27,113 bases of DNA, taken from NCBI GenBank assembly GCA_964582525.1, contig CAZOSP010000049.1:1-27113 (forward strand), read 5' to 3'. The stretch's first letter is position 1. Every line of letters begins with the position of its first letter. Shown one piece after another: positions 1 to 7,683 of this stretch. A program made the translations under genes and the position numbers. Source of the stretch: BB31 sp964582525 (lineage in GTDB: Bacteria; Pseudomonadota; Gammaproteobacteria; Beggiatoales; Beggiatoaceae). The notes below the pieces were generated by a model that was not told the origin of the DNA, did not search any database, and saw only the letters and a list, made by a program, of their open reading frames with translations.

Positions 1-60
1 CGGCGGGGAGGGTAATTTTCTTGGCATGGTTGTCTGACCTGTTTCGTTTTAGGGGCAACT

Positions 61-150
61 ATGGGCTATTTTAACAGGGTTTTGATGCGGGCGGGAACTG
101 CTGATGTATCGCCGGATTTATTGCAGGAATTGCTCAGTAAAAATAACTAA
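61..150 (+). CDS. possible small ORF or gene tail, unknown
   Basis: A 29-residue reading frame starts with ATG six bases after an AGGGGC motif that could serve as a ribosome binding site, and ends with TAA. The product (begins MGYFNRVLMRAG, ends LLSKNN) has no domain I recognise. A second open frame runs off the left edge and stops at 72-74, so a gene entering from outside may end here. Either could be the real feature. Nothing else supports translation. Confidence 0.2.
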   Translation: MGYFNRVLMRAGTADVSPDLLQELLSKNN

Positions 151-159
151 AAATGACCC

Positions 160-363
160 TAGTAGCCTGTCCGACAATATAAAGATTTTAGTATTCAATA
201 TGTTATCGCTATCATTTATTATTTGAATGCCCATATCAGCAAAATAAATAGATAATGATTTCAATTTGTTACTGAAATCGGTGTGTTTTTTGAATATTGA
301 TGACCGTCAACTAATTTTATAACATCTTGTTTATTATTGATTTAATTCTCGGACAGGCTCCTA
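160..363. mobile_element. MITE-like element with terminal inverted repeats
   Basis: The ends are imperfect inverted repeats. 160-179 reads TAGTAGCCTGTCCGACAATA and the reverse complement of 344-363 reads TAGGAGCCTGTCCGAGAATT, 17 of 20 identical. The interior (180-343) is strongly AT-rich and has no plausible gene. GACCC lies directly outside both ends (155-159 and 364-368), possibly a target-site duplication. Size, termini and lack of coding capacity match a non-autonomous miniature transposable element. The parent transposase family cannot be named from these ends. Confidence 0.6.
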
Positions 364-398
364 GACCCTACTGGGCATTTTGTACAACGTAAACCTTT

Positions 399-418
399 TA
401 GGAGGCTGTCTGAGAATT
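399..418 (+). repeat. third copy of the MITE-like terminal repeat
   Basis: TAGGAGGCTGTCTGAGAATT matches the reverse complement of 344-363 at 18 of 20 positions, so the two form an inverted repeat around a 35-nt loop. It points the same way as the left end at 160-179 and may be the left terminus of a second element whose body was replaced by the REP sequences that start just after it. No matching right end was found nearby. Confidence 0.5.
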
Positions 419-421
419 CGG

Positions 422-620
422 CAGCGTGCCATCTATCGTGCGTGCGCGACTTGAGGGCAGTAGGGTTTGCGCCACGTCTTTTGGTGGCGCGAACGCGAAT
501 GCTCGGTAGCGTGCTATCATCCCGCGTGCGCGACGAAAAGATGCTTGGATTAAAGTCAATGTTACCATGCCAGAATATCATCCCGCGTGCGCGACGAAAA
601 GAGGTCGCGCACCCTACCGG
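422..620. repeat. compound, rearranged REP (GTAGGG hairpin) region
   Basis: A REP unit starts with GTAGGG at 460. Its stem is GCGCCAC (469-475) with GTGGCGC (484-490) around the 8-nt loop GTCTTTTG. The opposite-facing partner occurs in broken form: its stem arm GTGCGCGAC appears at 442-450, 526-534 and 587-595, but only the last copy has its second arm (GTCGCGCAC, 604-612) and the closing CCCTAC (612-617). The first two are half-units, indicating slippage or partial insertion. Bases 562-617 also encode the C-terminus of the overlapping minus-strand gene. Confidence 0.75.
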
Positions 621-1647
621 GCTGAGCAGGCACTTGCGTCAAGTTCAGGTTAATTTTAAGGACATAAAACATGTGAGAAAAACCTTTGGCTTTGTCTTCT
701 TCTAGATTAGAGACCAATAAAATAGCCCGTTCTTTGTCAATGTTGAGTGTTTTTTTCAATAGACTATATTTTTCTATTGAATCACAAAATTCTCCTGTTT
801 TGCATTCAATCCATAAAGGCTTGCCATCGACTAAGAAAAATAAATCTAATTCACGTTGTTCTTTATTTTGAAAGATAATTTCAAAACCGCGTAAATAAGA
901 AAATTTTATTTGTTTTTCGGAAAATAAACTGACAACTTTCATAAAAGAATACCATTCTAACCAATCACCGCTAAAGAATTTACGGATATTACGTTCTTTA
1001 TTTAAAATCAACAAGACTTTGTTTTGTTTGGTATGAATATACTTTGCAACAAAAGCATAGTCATACAATGTTTGACAGAATTTTTTAACACGCTTGGCTT
1101 CTTCGCTGTCATCAGGTAAGGGGTAAGAGGCTTTATCAAAGCCTTTACGGATTGTCCAGTTAATTTTATCCAATATGGGCTTAAATGCCGTGAAATTATC
1201 GCCTAACAACACAGCAACTTCATCAAAATAACCAGAAATATCAATTGCGCGTTCATTGATTTTAGCTTCAATATGGCGTTGCTTAAACCAGTCAAGTACG
1301 CCTTGCGTGTTTTGTAATTCGGGTGCATCATCCATATTAGCAAAAGCATAGCCCGGTTCTGTTTGGTTTGCGCTTTGTTGCGTTTGAGGTTGCTTGATTT
1401 GTCCACTTAAGCGTTGATTTTCAACGCTTATTTCGGCTAATTTAGTGCGCATTCCTTTGATGTGTTTCTTGAGTTTACTATTATCCTCTTGAACCGTTTT
1501 TTTCTCGGCAAGTAGATTGGCTAATGTCATTAGCGTGTCTTGTACTGTTGTCTTGGCTTGACAAGAAGGACAAGTTGCCATTCGTCCTAGATATTGATTG
1601 GGTAGTTCTTTAAGATAATCGCATTCTTTACATCTGAAAATTGCCAT
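562..1647 (-). CDS. zinc ribbon / coiled-coil / PD-(D/E)XK (DUF1887-like) protein
   Basis: This 361-residue protein has three recognisable parts. Residues 6-29 form a zinc ribbon with CxxC pairs C6/C9 and C26/C29. Residues about 40-85 are charged and heptad-like, probably a coiled coil. Residues about 220-335 carry a restriction-like nuclease core: a GDWLEWY segment (227-233), D268 in RELDLFF, and E281xK283 in WIECKTGEF. That order resembles the nuclease half of DUF1887/Card1 proteins, where it follows a CARF sensor, but I see no CARF domain. A role in nucleic-acid defence is inference. The gene is AT-rich (781-840 is 35% G+C) beside GC-richer neighbours, suggesting transfer. About the last 18 residues (PGRVRDLFSSRTRDD and following) are translated from an intruding REP element, so the original C-terminus is lost. 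Neighbours are repeats only. Confidence 0.65.
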   Translation of the reverse strand: MAIFRCKECDYLKELPNQYLGRMATCPSCQAKTTVQDTLMTLANLLAEKKTVQEDNSKLKKHIKGMRTKLAEISVENQRLSGQIKQPQTQQSANQTEPGYAFANMDDAPELQNTQGVLDWFKQRHIEAKINERAIDISGYFDEVAVLLGDNFTAFKPILDKINWTIRKGFDKASYPLPDDSEEAKRVKKFCQTLYDYAFVAKYIHTKQNKVLLILNKERNIRKFFSGDWLEWYSFMKVVSLFSEKQIKFSYLRGFEIIFQNKEQRELDLFFLVDGKPLWIECKTGEFCDSIEKYSLLKKTLNIDKERAILLVSNLEEDKAKGFSHMFYVLKINLNLTQVPAQPGRVRDLFSSRTRDDILAW

Positions 1648-1714
1648 GTATTTTCTCTCTATTTAAGTGGATGTATTCTTGGCTGTACTTCTGACGTTAA
1701 AGTTGGTAAGTGTT

Positions 1715-1775
1715 CTCGGTAGCGTGCTATCATCCCGCGTGCGCGACGAAAAGATGTCGCGCACCCTACCGGGCT
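1715..1775. repeat. REP half-element, right-hand unit
   Basis: A perfect 9-bp stem GTGCGCGAC (1739-1747) with GTCGCGCAC (1756-1764) flanks the loop GAAAAGAT and closes with CCCTAC (1764-1769). The preceding spacer (CTCGGTAGCGTGCTATCATC) is nearly identical to that at 503-522. Read on the opposite strand the unit begins GTAGGG, the orientation marker of this REP family. Confidence 0.8.
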
Positions 1776-1919
1776 TTATCAGATTTGATGCAAATGCTTG
1801 AGGGCAGTAGGGTTTGCGCCACGTCTTTTGGTGGCGCGAACGCTACCGGGCTTTATCAGATTTGATGCAAATGCTTGAGGGCAGTAGGGTTTGCGCCACG
1901 TCTTTTGGTGGCGCGAACG
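1766..1919. repeat. perfect 77-bp tandem duplication containing a REP unit
   Basis: Bases 1766-1842 and 1843-1919 are identical. Each begins CTACCGGGCTTTATCAG and contains GTAGGG (1807 and 1884) followed by the stem GCGCCAC/GTGGCGC with loop GTCTTTTG. Perfect identity implies a recent event. The second copy ends 54 bases before the start codon at 1974, so the duplication lies in the upstream region of that gene. Confidence 0.9.
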
Positions 1920-1973
1920 CGAATGCTGCGCGGGCAAGTTTGAATCTGCAAGATTATTGAAAAGGATAACATT

Positions 1974-3746
1974 ATGTGCGGAATTTGCGGAGAAATTCGA
2001 TTTGACAATCAACAACCTAATTTAGAAGCAATAGCTAAAATGAACGCGGTGCTAGTGCCGCGTGGTCCTGATGGCGGCGGCGTGTTCCAAATGAATCGGT
2101 TGGCGGTGGGGCATCGCCGCTTGCGCATTATGGATTTGAGCGAACACGCACAGCAGCCAATGCTGGATAACGATTTAGGCCTCGGCATTGTGTATAACGG
2201 CGCGATCTATAATTACCCAGAGTTACGCAAGGCATTGCAGCAAAAAGGCTATCGCTTTTTCTCGCACGGCGATACTGAGGTGATATTAAAAGCCTACGCC
2301 GAATGGGGCATGAACTGTGTGGATCATTTCAAGGGCATGTTCGCTTTTTGCCTGTGGGAACGCGATAGCGGGCGGGTCTTTATGGCGCGGGATCGACTGG
2401 GCATTAAGCCGCTTTATTACACGCTATCGCCCAAGGCTTTGCGCTTTGCTTCGAGCTTGCCGGCGCTGTTGGCGGGTGGCGATATTGACACCGCTATCGA
2501 TCCGGTCGCATTGCACCATTATCTGCATTTTCACGCTGTTGTGCCTGCCCCCCACACGATTTTGCAGGGTGTGCGCAAACTGCCGCCCGCCAGCATTTTA
2601 AGCATTACACCGGAAGGCGCACACGAGCAAAAAAGCTATTGGCAGCCGCTTTACGAAACCCGCAGCGAGGAACAAAACTACCATTTTGAAGACTGGAAAG
2701 CAGTCGTGCTAGACAGCTTACGCGCTGCGGTGAAACGCCGTTTAGTCGCAGATGTGCCGGTTGGTGTGCTGCTGTCTGGCGGCTTGGATTCCAGCCTAGT
2801 GGTCGGCTTGTTGGCAGAATTAGGGCAGACCGGCATTAATACTTTTTCCGTAGGCTTTGAAACTGTTGGCGATGAAAAGGGCGATGAATTTCAATATTCA
2901 GACATTATTGCGCAACATTACGCCACTGATCACCACAAGCTGTTTGTCGATTCTGCCAAGCTGCTGCCCTCGCTGCAAGACTGTGTGCGGGCTATGAGCG
3001 AGCCGATGGTGAGCCATGACGTGATCGGTTTTTATTTGCTATCACAACAGGTTGCGCAACATGTTAAGGTCGTACAAAGCGGGCAAGGCGCAGATGAAGT
3101 GTTTGCTGGTTATCATTGGTATCCGCCACTGATGGACAGCCGCGATCCGGTCAATGATTACGCCAAAGTATTTTTTGATCGCGAGCAAAACGAATTTGCG
3201 CAGATGGTGCATCCGCGTTTTGTCAGCGAAGATTTTAGCCGTCAATTTGTTGCCGAACATTTTGCCCGCGCCGGTGCGGAACAGCCGATTGACAAGGCGT
3301 TGCGTTTGGATTCCAACATTATGTTGGTCGATGATCCGGTCAAGCGTGTGGACAACATGACCATGGCGTGGGGTTTAGAAGCGCGTGTGCCGTTTTTGGA
3401 TCACGAGCTTGTAGAATTAGCGGCGCGTGTGCCCGCCCGTTTTAAAGTCCCTGAAGGCGGTAAATATGTGTTGAAAGAAGCAGCGCGGCAAGTTATTCCG
3501 GCGGCTGTTATTGACCGTCCCAAAGGCTATTTTCCGGTGCCTGCCTTGAAGTATATTCAAGGCGAGTATTTGGATTTTGTGCAAAGCATTCTGTATCAGC
3601 CACGCGCCAGACAGCGCGAGTTATTTCAACGCAGTCATGTGGATATGCTCCTTAAAGACCCGCAGTCGCACATCACCCCGTTACGCGGCTCAAAGCTGTG
3701 GCAAGTCGCGCTGCTGGAGTTTTGGCTACAAACGCATGGGATTTAA
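1974..3746 (+). CDS. N-acetylglutaminylglutamine amidotransferase (AsnB-like)
   Basis: This 590-residue enzyme belongs to the asparagine synthetase B superfamily. In the NAGGN osmolyte pathway this type amidates N-acetylglutaminylglutamine to the dipeptide amide. Cys2 of MCGICGE is the class II glutaminase nucleophile, and the amidotransferase domain spans about residues 2-220. The ATP-binding synthetase domain carries SGGLDSS near residues 266-272 and GQGADEVFAGYHWYP further on. The start segment and motifs such as SEPMVSHD resemble the NAGGN family (PA3459-like) more than general AsnB. The start follows an AAAGGA motif. In most genomes the gene sits beside the ATP-grasp/GNAT synthetase and an M42-type peptidase; neither is in this window. 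Upstream is the REP duplication, downstream trpD. Confidence 0.85.
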   Translation: MCGICGEIRFDNQQPNLEAIAKMNAVLVPRGPDGGGVFQMNRLAVGHRRLRIMDLSEHAQQPMLDNDLGLGIVYNGAIYNYPELRKALQQKGYRFFSHGDTEVILKAYAEWGMNCVDHFKGMFAFCLWERDSGRVFMARDRLGIKPLYYTLSPKALRFASSLPALLAGGDIDTAIDPVALHHYLHFHAVVPAPHTILQGVRKLPPASILSITPEGAHEQKSYWQPLYETRSEEQNYHFEDWKAVVLDSLRAAVKRRLVADVPVGVLLSGGLDSSLVVGLLAELGQTGINTFSVGFETVGDEKGDEFQYSDIIAQHYATDHHKLFVDSAKLLPSLQDCVRAMSEPMVSHDVIGFYLLSQQVAQHVKVVQSGQGADEVFAGYHWYPPLMDSRDPVNDYAKVFFDREQNEFAQMVHPRFVSEDFSRQFVAEHFARAGAEQPIDKALRLDSNIMLVDDPVKRVDNMTMAWGLEARVPFLDHELVELAARVPARFKVPEGGKYVLKEAARQVIPAAVIDRPKGYFPVPALKYIQGEYLDFVQSILYQPRARQRELFQRSHVDMLLKDPQSHITPLRGSKLWQVALLEFWLQTHGI

Positions 3747-3789
3747 GCCTTTTAACAGTAAGCGTTCAGACTCCTACTCTCGATTAGCA

Positions 3790-3907
3790 GTAGGGTTTGC
3801 GCCACGTCCTCGTTCCCAAGTGCCACTTGGAAACGAGGCGCGAACGCGAATGCTCGGCAACGCGCCATTATCCCGCGTGTGCGACGAAAAGATGTCGCAC
3901 ACCCTAC
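3790..3907. repeat. REP pair (BIME-like) with a second palindrome nested in one hairpin
   Basis: The element is bounded by GTAGGG (3790) and CCCTAC (3902-3907). The right hairpin is GTGTGCGAC (3877-3885) and GTCGCACAC (3894-3902) around GAAAAGAT. Compared with the copies at 587 and 1739, both arms changed together, keeping pairing. In the left hairpin the loop holds a different palindrome, CTCGTTCCCAAGT (3809-3821) and ACTTGGAAACGAG (3825-3837), with one mismatch. The element ends 29 bases before the trpD start. Confidence 0.85.
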
Positions 3908-3936
3908 GATCGTTCAAAAACCACAGGAGACACACA

Positions 3937-4959
3937 ATGGATATGCAGCATGCCTTGCGCACAGTTGTTGACGGACACGCTTTAAGCGAAGCCGACATGT
4001 TAGCCGTGATGCGCATCATCATGGGCGGACAGGCTACCGATGCGCAAATTGGCGGTTTTTTAGTCGCGCTGCGCATGAAAGGCGAGACCGTAGAAGAAAT
4101 CACCGCCGCCGCCAAAGTCATGCGCGAACTCGCTACGCCCGTGCCGATAGACGGCAGCCAGGTGATTGATATTGTCGGCACCGGCGGCGACGGTTTGCAC
4201 ACCTTCAATATTTCCACCGCAAGCTGCTTTGTCGCCGCCGCCGCTGGCGCGAAAGTCGCCAAACACGGCAATCGTTCAGTATCCAGCAGCTCCGGCAGCG
4301 CGGATGTGCTAGAAGCTGCGGGTATCAATCTACAACTATCGCCCGCACAAGTCGCGCACTGTATTGAGCAGATCGGTGTCGGTTTCATGTTCGCCCCCGC
4401 GCACCACAGCGCAATGAAGCACGCCATCGGCGCACGTAAGGAAATGGGTTTGCGCACCCTTTTTAATCTGCTCGGACCGCTGACCAACCCGGCTGGCGCG
4501 AAACGGCAATTAATGGGCGTATTCTCGCCGCACTGGTTAGAACCCCTAGCAGAAGCCCTGCGCAATCTCGGCAGCGAGCAAGTAATGATTGTCTGTGCCG
4601 AAGACGGCATGGATGAAATCAGCCTCGCGGTACCCACTCGCGTGGCGGAATTGAAAAACGGCGAGATTCACACTTACAGCATCAAAGCAGAGGATTTTGG
4701 CTTAAGCAGTCAGCCACTGGACGCGCTGGTGGTCAACAATGCCGCCGAAAGTTTGGAAATGTTGTGCGGCGTATTACAAGACCGCGCAGGCGCGGCACGG
4801 GACATTGTGCAGCTCAATGCAGGCGCGGCGATTTACCTCGCTGGACTGTGCGACACGCTGGCGGAAGGCGTAGCAAAAGCCGATGCCGCTCTGCACAGCG
4901 GCGTACCCGCGCAGAAAATGGCAGCCTTAGAATGGTTGAGTAACAGCATAAGCGAATAA
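3937..4959 (+). CDS. trpD: anthranilate phosphoribosyltransferase
   Basis: TrpD transfers phosphoribose from PRPP to anthranilate in tryptophan synthesis. The frame is open upstream to 3577, but ATG 3937 follows AGGAGA at 3925-3930 and begins MDMQHALR, the normal N-terminus, giving 340 residues, the usual length. Family motifs are present: GTGGDG in the PRPP-binding loop, KHGNRS, and RKEMGLRTLFNLLGPLTNPA. The stop is 3 bases before the rsmE start, so the two are probably co-transcribed and translationally coupled. Usual partners trpG and trpC are absent here; trpF lies about 8 kb further on, on the other strand, so tryptophan genes are scattered. A REP pair separates trpD from the upstream gene. 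Confidence 0.95.
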   Translation: MDMQHALRTVVDGHALSEADMLAVMRIIMGGQATDAQIGGFLVALRMKGETVEEITAAAKVMRELATPVPIDGSQVIDIVGTGGDGLHTFNISTASCFVAAAAGAKVAKHGNRSVSSSSGSADVLEAAGINLQLSPAQVAHCIEQIGVGFMFAPAHHSAMKHAIGARKEMGLRTLFNLLGPLTNPAGAKRQLMGVFSPHWLEPLAEALRNLGSEQVMIVCAEDGMDEISLAVPTRVAELKNGEIHTYSIKAEDFGLSSQPLDALVVNNAAESLEMLCGVLQDRAGAARDIVQLNAGAAIYLAGLCDTLAEGVAKADAALHSGVPAQKMAALEWLSNSISE

Positions 4960-4962
4960 ACC

Positions 4963-5691
4963 ATGCGCATATCCAGAGTGTTTATCGACGCGCCACTCGC
5001 CTGCGGAGAAGAACTCACGCTTGACAACGAAACCAGCCATTACCTGATGCGCGTATTGCGCTTAACACAAGGCAGCAAGGTCACTCTATTCAACGGGCGG
5101 GGTGGTGAATATGCCGCGCAAATACTCGACATCGGCAAAAAACAAGTCAAATTAGCCATCGGCGTACATGACCCACGAGAATGTGAATCGCCTCTATCGT
5201 TGACTCTAGTGCAAGGCATATCACGCAACGAACATACGGACCTAGTCATGCAAAAAGCCGTAGAACTCGGCGTACAGCGTGTTCAGCCCATCATCACCGA
5301 ACGCACCCAAGGTTTTTCCGCACAGCAAAAACGCCTAGCACACTGGCAAAAAATCATGCAACACGCCTGCGAACAATGCACCCGTAATCGAGTCCCTGAA
5401 CTGTTAGCCGTGCAAACATTAGCACAGCATTTAAGCGCCTTCAGCGGCGTGGGTTTTCTGCTCGATCCCCAAGCAGAACACAGCTTACCCGCTAGATTGC
5501 CGGAACACTTCAGCGGGCATTTACTCATCGGTGCGGAAGGCGGCTTCAGCGCAGCAGAGATCGCCGCAGCGCAACATGCCGGCTATCAGGGCATCCGCTT
5601 AGGGCAGCGAATTTTGCGCACCGAGACCGCCGCATTAGCGATTGTGGCAATTTGTCAGGCACGCTGGGGGGATTTAGGCGAGGGAAGATAA
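4963..5691 (+). CDS. rsmE: 16S rRNA (uracil-1498-N3)-methyltransferase
   Basis: RsmE methylates U1498 of 16S rRNA in the assembled 30S subunit with S-adenosylmethionine. The 242-residue product starts MRISRVFID and shows the N-terminal PUA-like region (SHYLMRVLRL, about residues 26-35) followed by the SPOUT fold. The cofactor knot motifs are near the C-terminus: LLIGAEGGFSAAEI and LGQRILRTETAALAI. Length and motif order are normal. It follows trpD with a 3-base gap and probably shares its transcript. It is convergent with the permease gene; no terminator is evident between them. Confidence 0.95.
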   Translation: MRISRVFIDAPLACGEELTLDNETSHYLMRVLRLTQGSKVTLFNGRGGEYAAQILDIGKKQVKLAIGVHDPRECESPLSLTLVQGISRNEHTDLVMQKAVELGVQRVQPIITERTQGFSAQQKRLAHWQKIMQHACEQCTRNRVPELLAVQTLAQHLSAFSGVGFLLDPQAEHSLPARLPEHFSGHLLIGAEGGFSAAEIAAAQHAGYQGIRLGQRILRTETAALAIVAICQARWGDLGEGR

Positions 5692-5725
5692 TATAAGAAG
5701 TGGCTAAAGATGATACCGCTGGCGA

Positions 5726-5806
5726 TCAATTTTTCCGAACCACGAGCAAGTCGCTTTCTGCGCCCTTAAACGGTTGCACCCGCTTTTCTTCCAAACTTTC
5801 AGTCAC
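5726..5806 (-). CDS. possible 26-residue ORF overlapping the permease stop
   Basis: A GTG codon overlaps the stop of the permease gene (GTGACTGA arrangement) and opens a 26-residue frame with a charged composition (LEEKRVQPFKGAESDLLVV). Overlap of this kind often means translational coupling. It could equally be a remnant of a longer C-terminus or chance. No domain is recognisable. Confidence 0.2.
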   Translation of the reverse strand: MTESLEEKRVQPFKGAESDLLVVRKN

Positions 5807-6626
5807 TGCGCCGATATTGCCGCAGGGTTTGCAGCACGGTTGAGACTACATACACAGCACCCGCTAACAAAATAATAGTCGCGCCAGCCGGCAAGTCTGG
5901 ATCGTAAGCGAGGCTTAAGCCGCTGCTGGTCAATAACATGCCGAGTGCGATAGACAGCAGCATGATCTGGTGTAAACGTCCCACGTACTGCATAGCGATA
6001 GCGGCAGGTAAGGTCAGCAGGGCAATGACCAAAATCAAGCCGACCACTTGGATGAGCAGCACAACGGTCAGTGCGACCATGCAGAGCAGCAGCAAATAGA
6101 AAAAAGTCACAGGCACGCCGCGCACGCGGGCAAATTCTTCGTCGAAAGTGACCGCTTGAAATTGTTTGTAAAAAATTATCACAGTGAGGGCTATCACGCC
6201 GTCTAATAACGCCATCCAGTAAAGTTCTTGGCGCGGCACCATGAGGATGTTACCAAATAAATAGCTCATTAAATCAACATTGTAGCCCGGTGTTTGCGAA
6301 ATAAATACAATGCCGGTTGCCATGCCGATAGCCCATAACGCGCCGATTAAGGTGTCTTCGTTTTGTTTCCAAGTGAGTTTTACCCAGCCGATCAGCAGCG
6401 CGGCTAACAGGGCGGCGATGAGTGCGCCGATAAAGGTGGATTGTTGGAAATAGTAGGCGATGCCCATGCCGCCGAGTACCGTGTGGGCGATGCCGCCGGC
6501 GAGGAAGCTGATGCGTTTGACCACCACATAAGTGCCAATCAAACCGCAGGCAAAGCTAGCAAGCATCCCGCCGAGCAGGGCGTTTTGTAAAAATTCATGT
6601 TGCTGTAAGGCGAGGATAAAGCTCAT
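5799..6626 (-). CDS. znuB: metal ABC transporter permease, ZnuB family
   Basis: This 275-residue protein is almost entirely hydrophobic, with seven to nine likely membrane helices, and matches the ABC-3 family of zinc/manganese permeases. Supporting features are the N-terminal stretch LLGGMLASFACGLIGTYVVV, the RISFLAGGIAHTVLGG segment, and VVGLILVIALLTLPAA near residue 195. It would form the membrane channel of a metal importer with an ATPase (ZnuC) and a periplasmic binding protein (ZnuA). Neither partner is next to it. It starts 16 bases after the ubiG stop on the same strand, so the two are likely one operon, an unusual pairing. Metal specificity cannot be read from the sequence; no Zur-type operator was identified. 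Confidence 0.85.
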   Translation of the reverse strand: MSFILALQQHEFLQNALLGGMLASFACGLIGTYVVVKRISFLAGGIAHTVLGGMGIAYYFQQSTFIGALIAALLAALLIGWVKLTWKQNEDTLIGALWAIGMATGIVFISQTPGYNVDLMSYLFGNILMVPRQELYWMALLDGVIALTVIIFYKQFQAVTFDEEFARVRGVPVTFFYLLLLCMVALTVVLLIQVVGLILVIALLTLPAAIAMQYVGRLHQIMLLSIALGMLLTSSGLSLAYDPDLPAGATIILLAGAVYVVSTVLQTLRQYRRSD

Positions 6627-6642
6627 GGTTTATCGCTTAACA

Positions 6643-7356
6643 CTATTCGCGCACGGTGTGCATGAGATAATTGACATCCACATCGCTGCCTAGTTGGTAG
6701 CTTTGTGTGAAGGGGTTGTAGCTCATGCCGACCAGTTCCCGCATCTCTAAACCCGCTTCCCGCGCCCAGTGCGCCAGTTCTGAAGGACGAATGAATTTGC
6801 TGTATTCATGCGTGCCTTTGGGCAATAGTTTTAATAAATATTCCGCGCCAATAATCGCCAATAGATAGGATTTTGGATTGCGGTTAAGGGTCGAAAAAAA
6901 CACCTGTCCGCCCGGCTTCACCAGCGTGTAACACGCCCGAACCACGGAGGCAGGATCGGGAACATGTTCCAGCATCTCTAGGCAGGTGACCAGATCAAAC
7001 TGCGCGGGATAACGCGCCGCCCACTGTTCCGCGCTGCCGTGTTGGTAATCGACTTCCACATCAGTTTCAAATAAATGCAGTTTTGCCACGCTCAAGGGTG
7101 CTTCGCCCAGGTCAATGCCAGTCACTTTCGCGCCGCGCCGCGCCATGCTTTCGGCTAAAATACCGCCGCCGCAGCCGACATCTAGCACCCATTTTCCCGC
7201 CAAGCTGACGCGCTCGTCAATGAAATTAAGGCGCAGCGGATTAATATCGTGCAGCGGCTTAAATTCGCTCTGGGTATCCCACCAGCGGCTTGCCAGCGCG
7301 TTGAATTTAGCCAATTCGTGCGGATCAGCATTGGCGATTTGAGCTTGTGTGTTCAT
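6643..7356 (-). CDS. ubiG: ubiquinone O-methyltransferase
   Basis: UbiG carries out both O-methylations in ubiquinone synthesis using S-adenosylmethionine. The 237-residue product has the typical N-terminus (ELAKFNALASRWWDTQSEFK), the SAM-binding motif I VLDVGCGGGILAESMARRGA near residue 58, and the post-motif LEMLEHVPDPASVV. Length fits the family. The ATG follows an AAGGAC ribosome binding site. Presence implies ubiquinone-based respiration. The permease gene follows 16 bases downstream. Confidence 0.95.
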   Translation of the reverse strand: MNTQAQIANADPHELAKFNALASRWWDTQSEFKPLHDINPLRLNFIDERVSLAGKWVLDVGCGGGILAESMARRGAKVTGIDLGEAPLSVAKLHLFETDVEVDYQHGSAEQWAARYPAQFDLVTCLEMLEHVPDPASVVRACYTLVKPGGQVFFSTLNRNPKSYLLAIIGAEYLLKLLPKGTHEYSKFIRPSELAHWAREAGLEMRELVGMSYNPFTQSYQLGSDVDVNYLMHTVRE

Positions 7357-7482
7357 TAGTTTTGTCCTTAGTGATAAAAAATTTGGGCAGTGCTGAACAT
7401 TGTAGTGCTTTGAATTGATTGCCTATCCCTACGGCTTGCATGTCAGCCACAGTGAGGATTGCGGCAAACCGCTTAAAAGCTA

Positions 7483-7511
7483 TTGAAACCCTAGAAGCCT
7501 CAGTTTATACT
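7483..7511 (+). promoter_or_regulatory. sigma-70 type promoter for tRNA-Pro
   Basis: TTGAAA (7483-7488) and TATACT (7506-7511) are separated by exactly 17 bases, close to consensus. Transcription would begin near 7518, giving a 5' leader of about 59 bases before the tRNA. Confidence 0.75.
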
Positions 7512-7576
7512 GGGGAACTTGTCGTGCTGAAAGGGCGTTCTTCCATCAGCCACAACGATCAACACCTTTCTTGCTA

Positions 7577-7654
<78 letters not shown>

Positions 7655-7683
7655 TCTATGCGTAACACCTCAATGTCCCGCGC

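Larger units (their letters stand above)
1648..1973. other. gene-free region made mostly of REP sequence
   Basis: This 326-base gap separates divergent genes. It contains the AT-rich leader of the nuclease gene (1648-1710), a REP half-unit, and a tandem duplication carrying two more REP units. Promoters for both flanking genes should lie here, but I see no convincing -35/-10 pair. An AAAGGA motif lies before the ATG at 1974. Confidence 0.6.

Noticed and set aside
1766..1919. CRISPR array
   Set aside because: Only two copies in direct tandem with no spacers between them; the content is REP sequence.
3774..4637. 287-codon minus-strand frame opposite trpD
   Set aside because: It is antisense to a conserved gene, has no ribosome binding site, and its C-terminal part is REP sequence.
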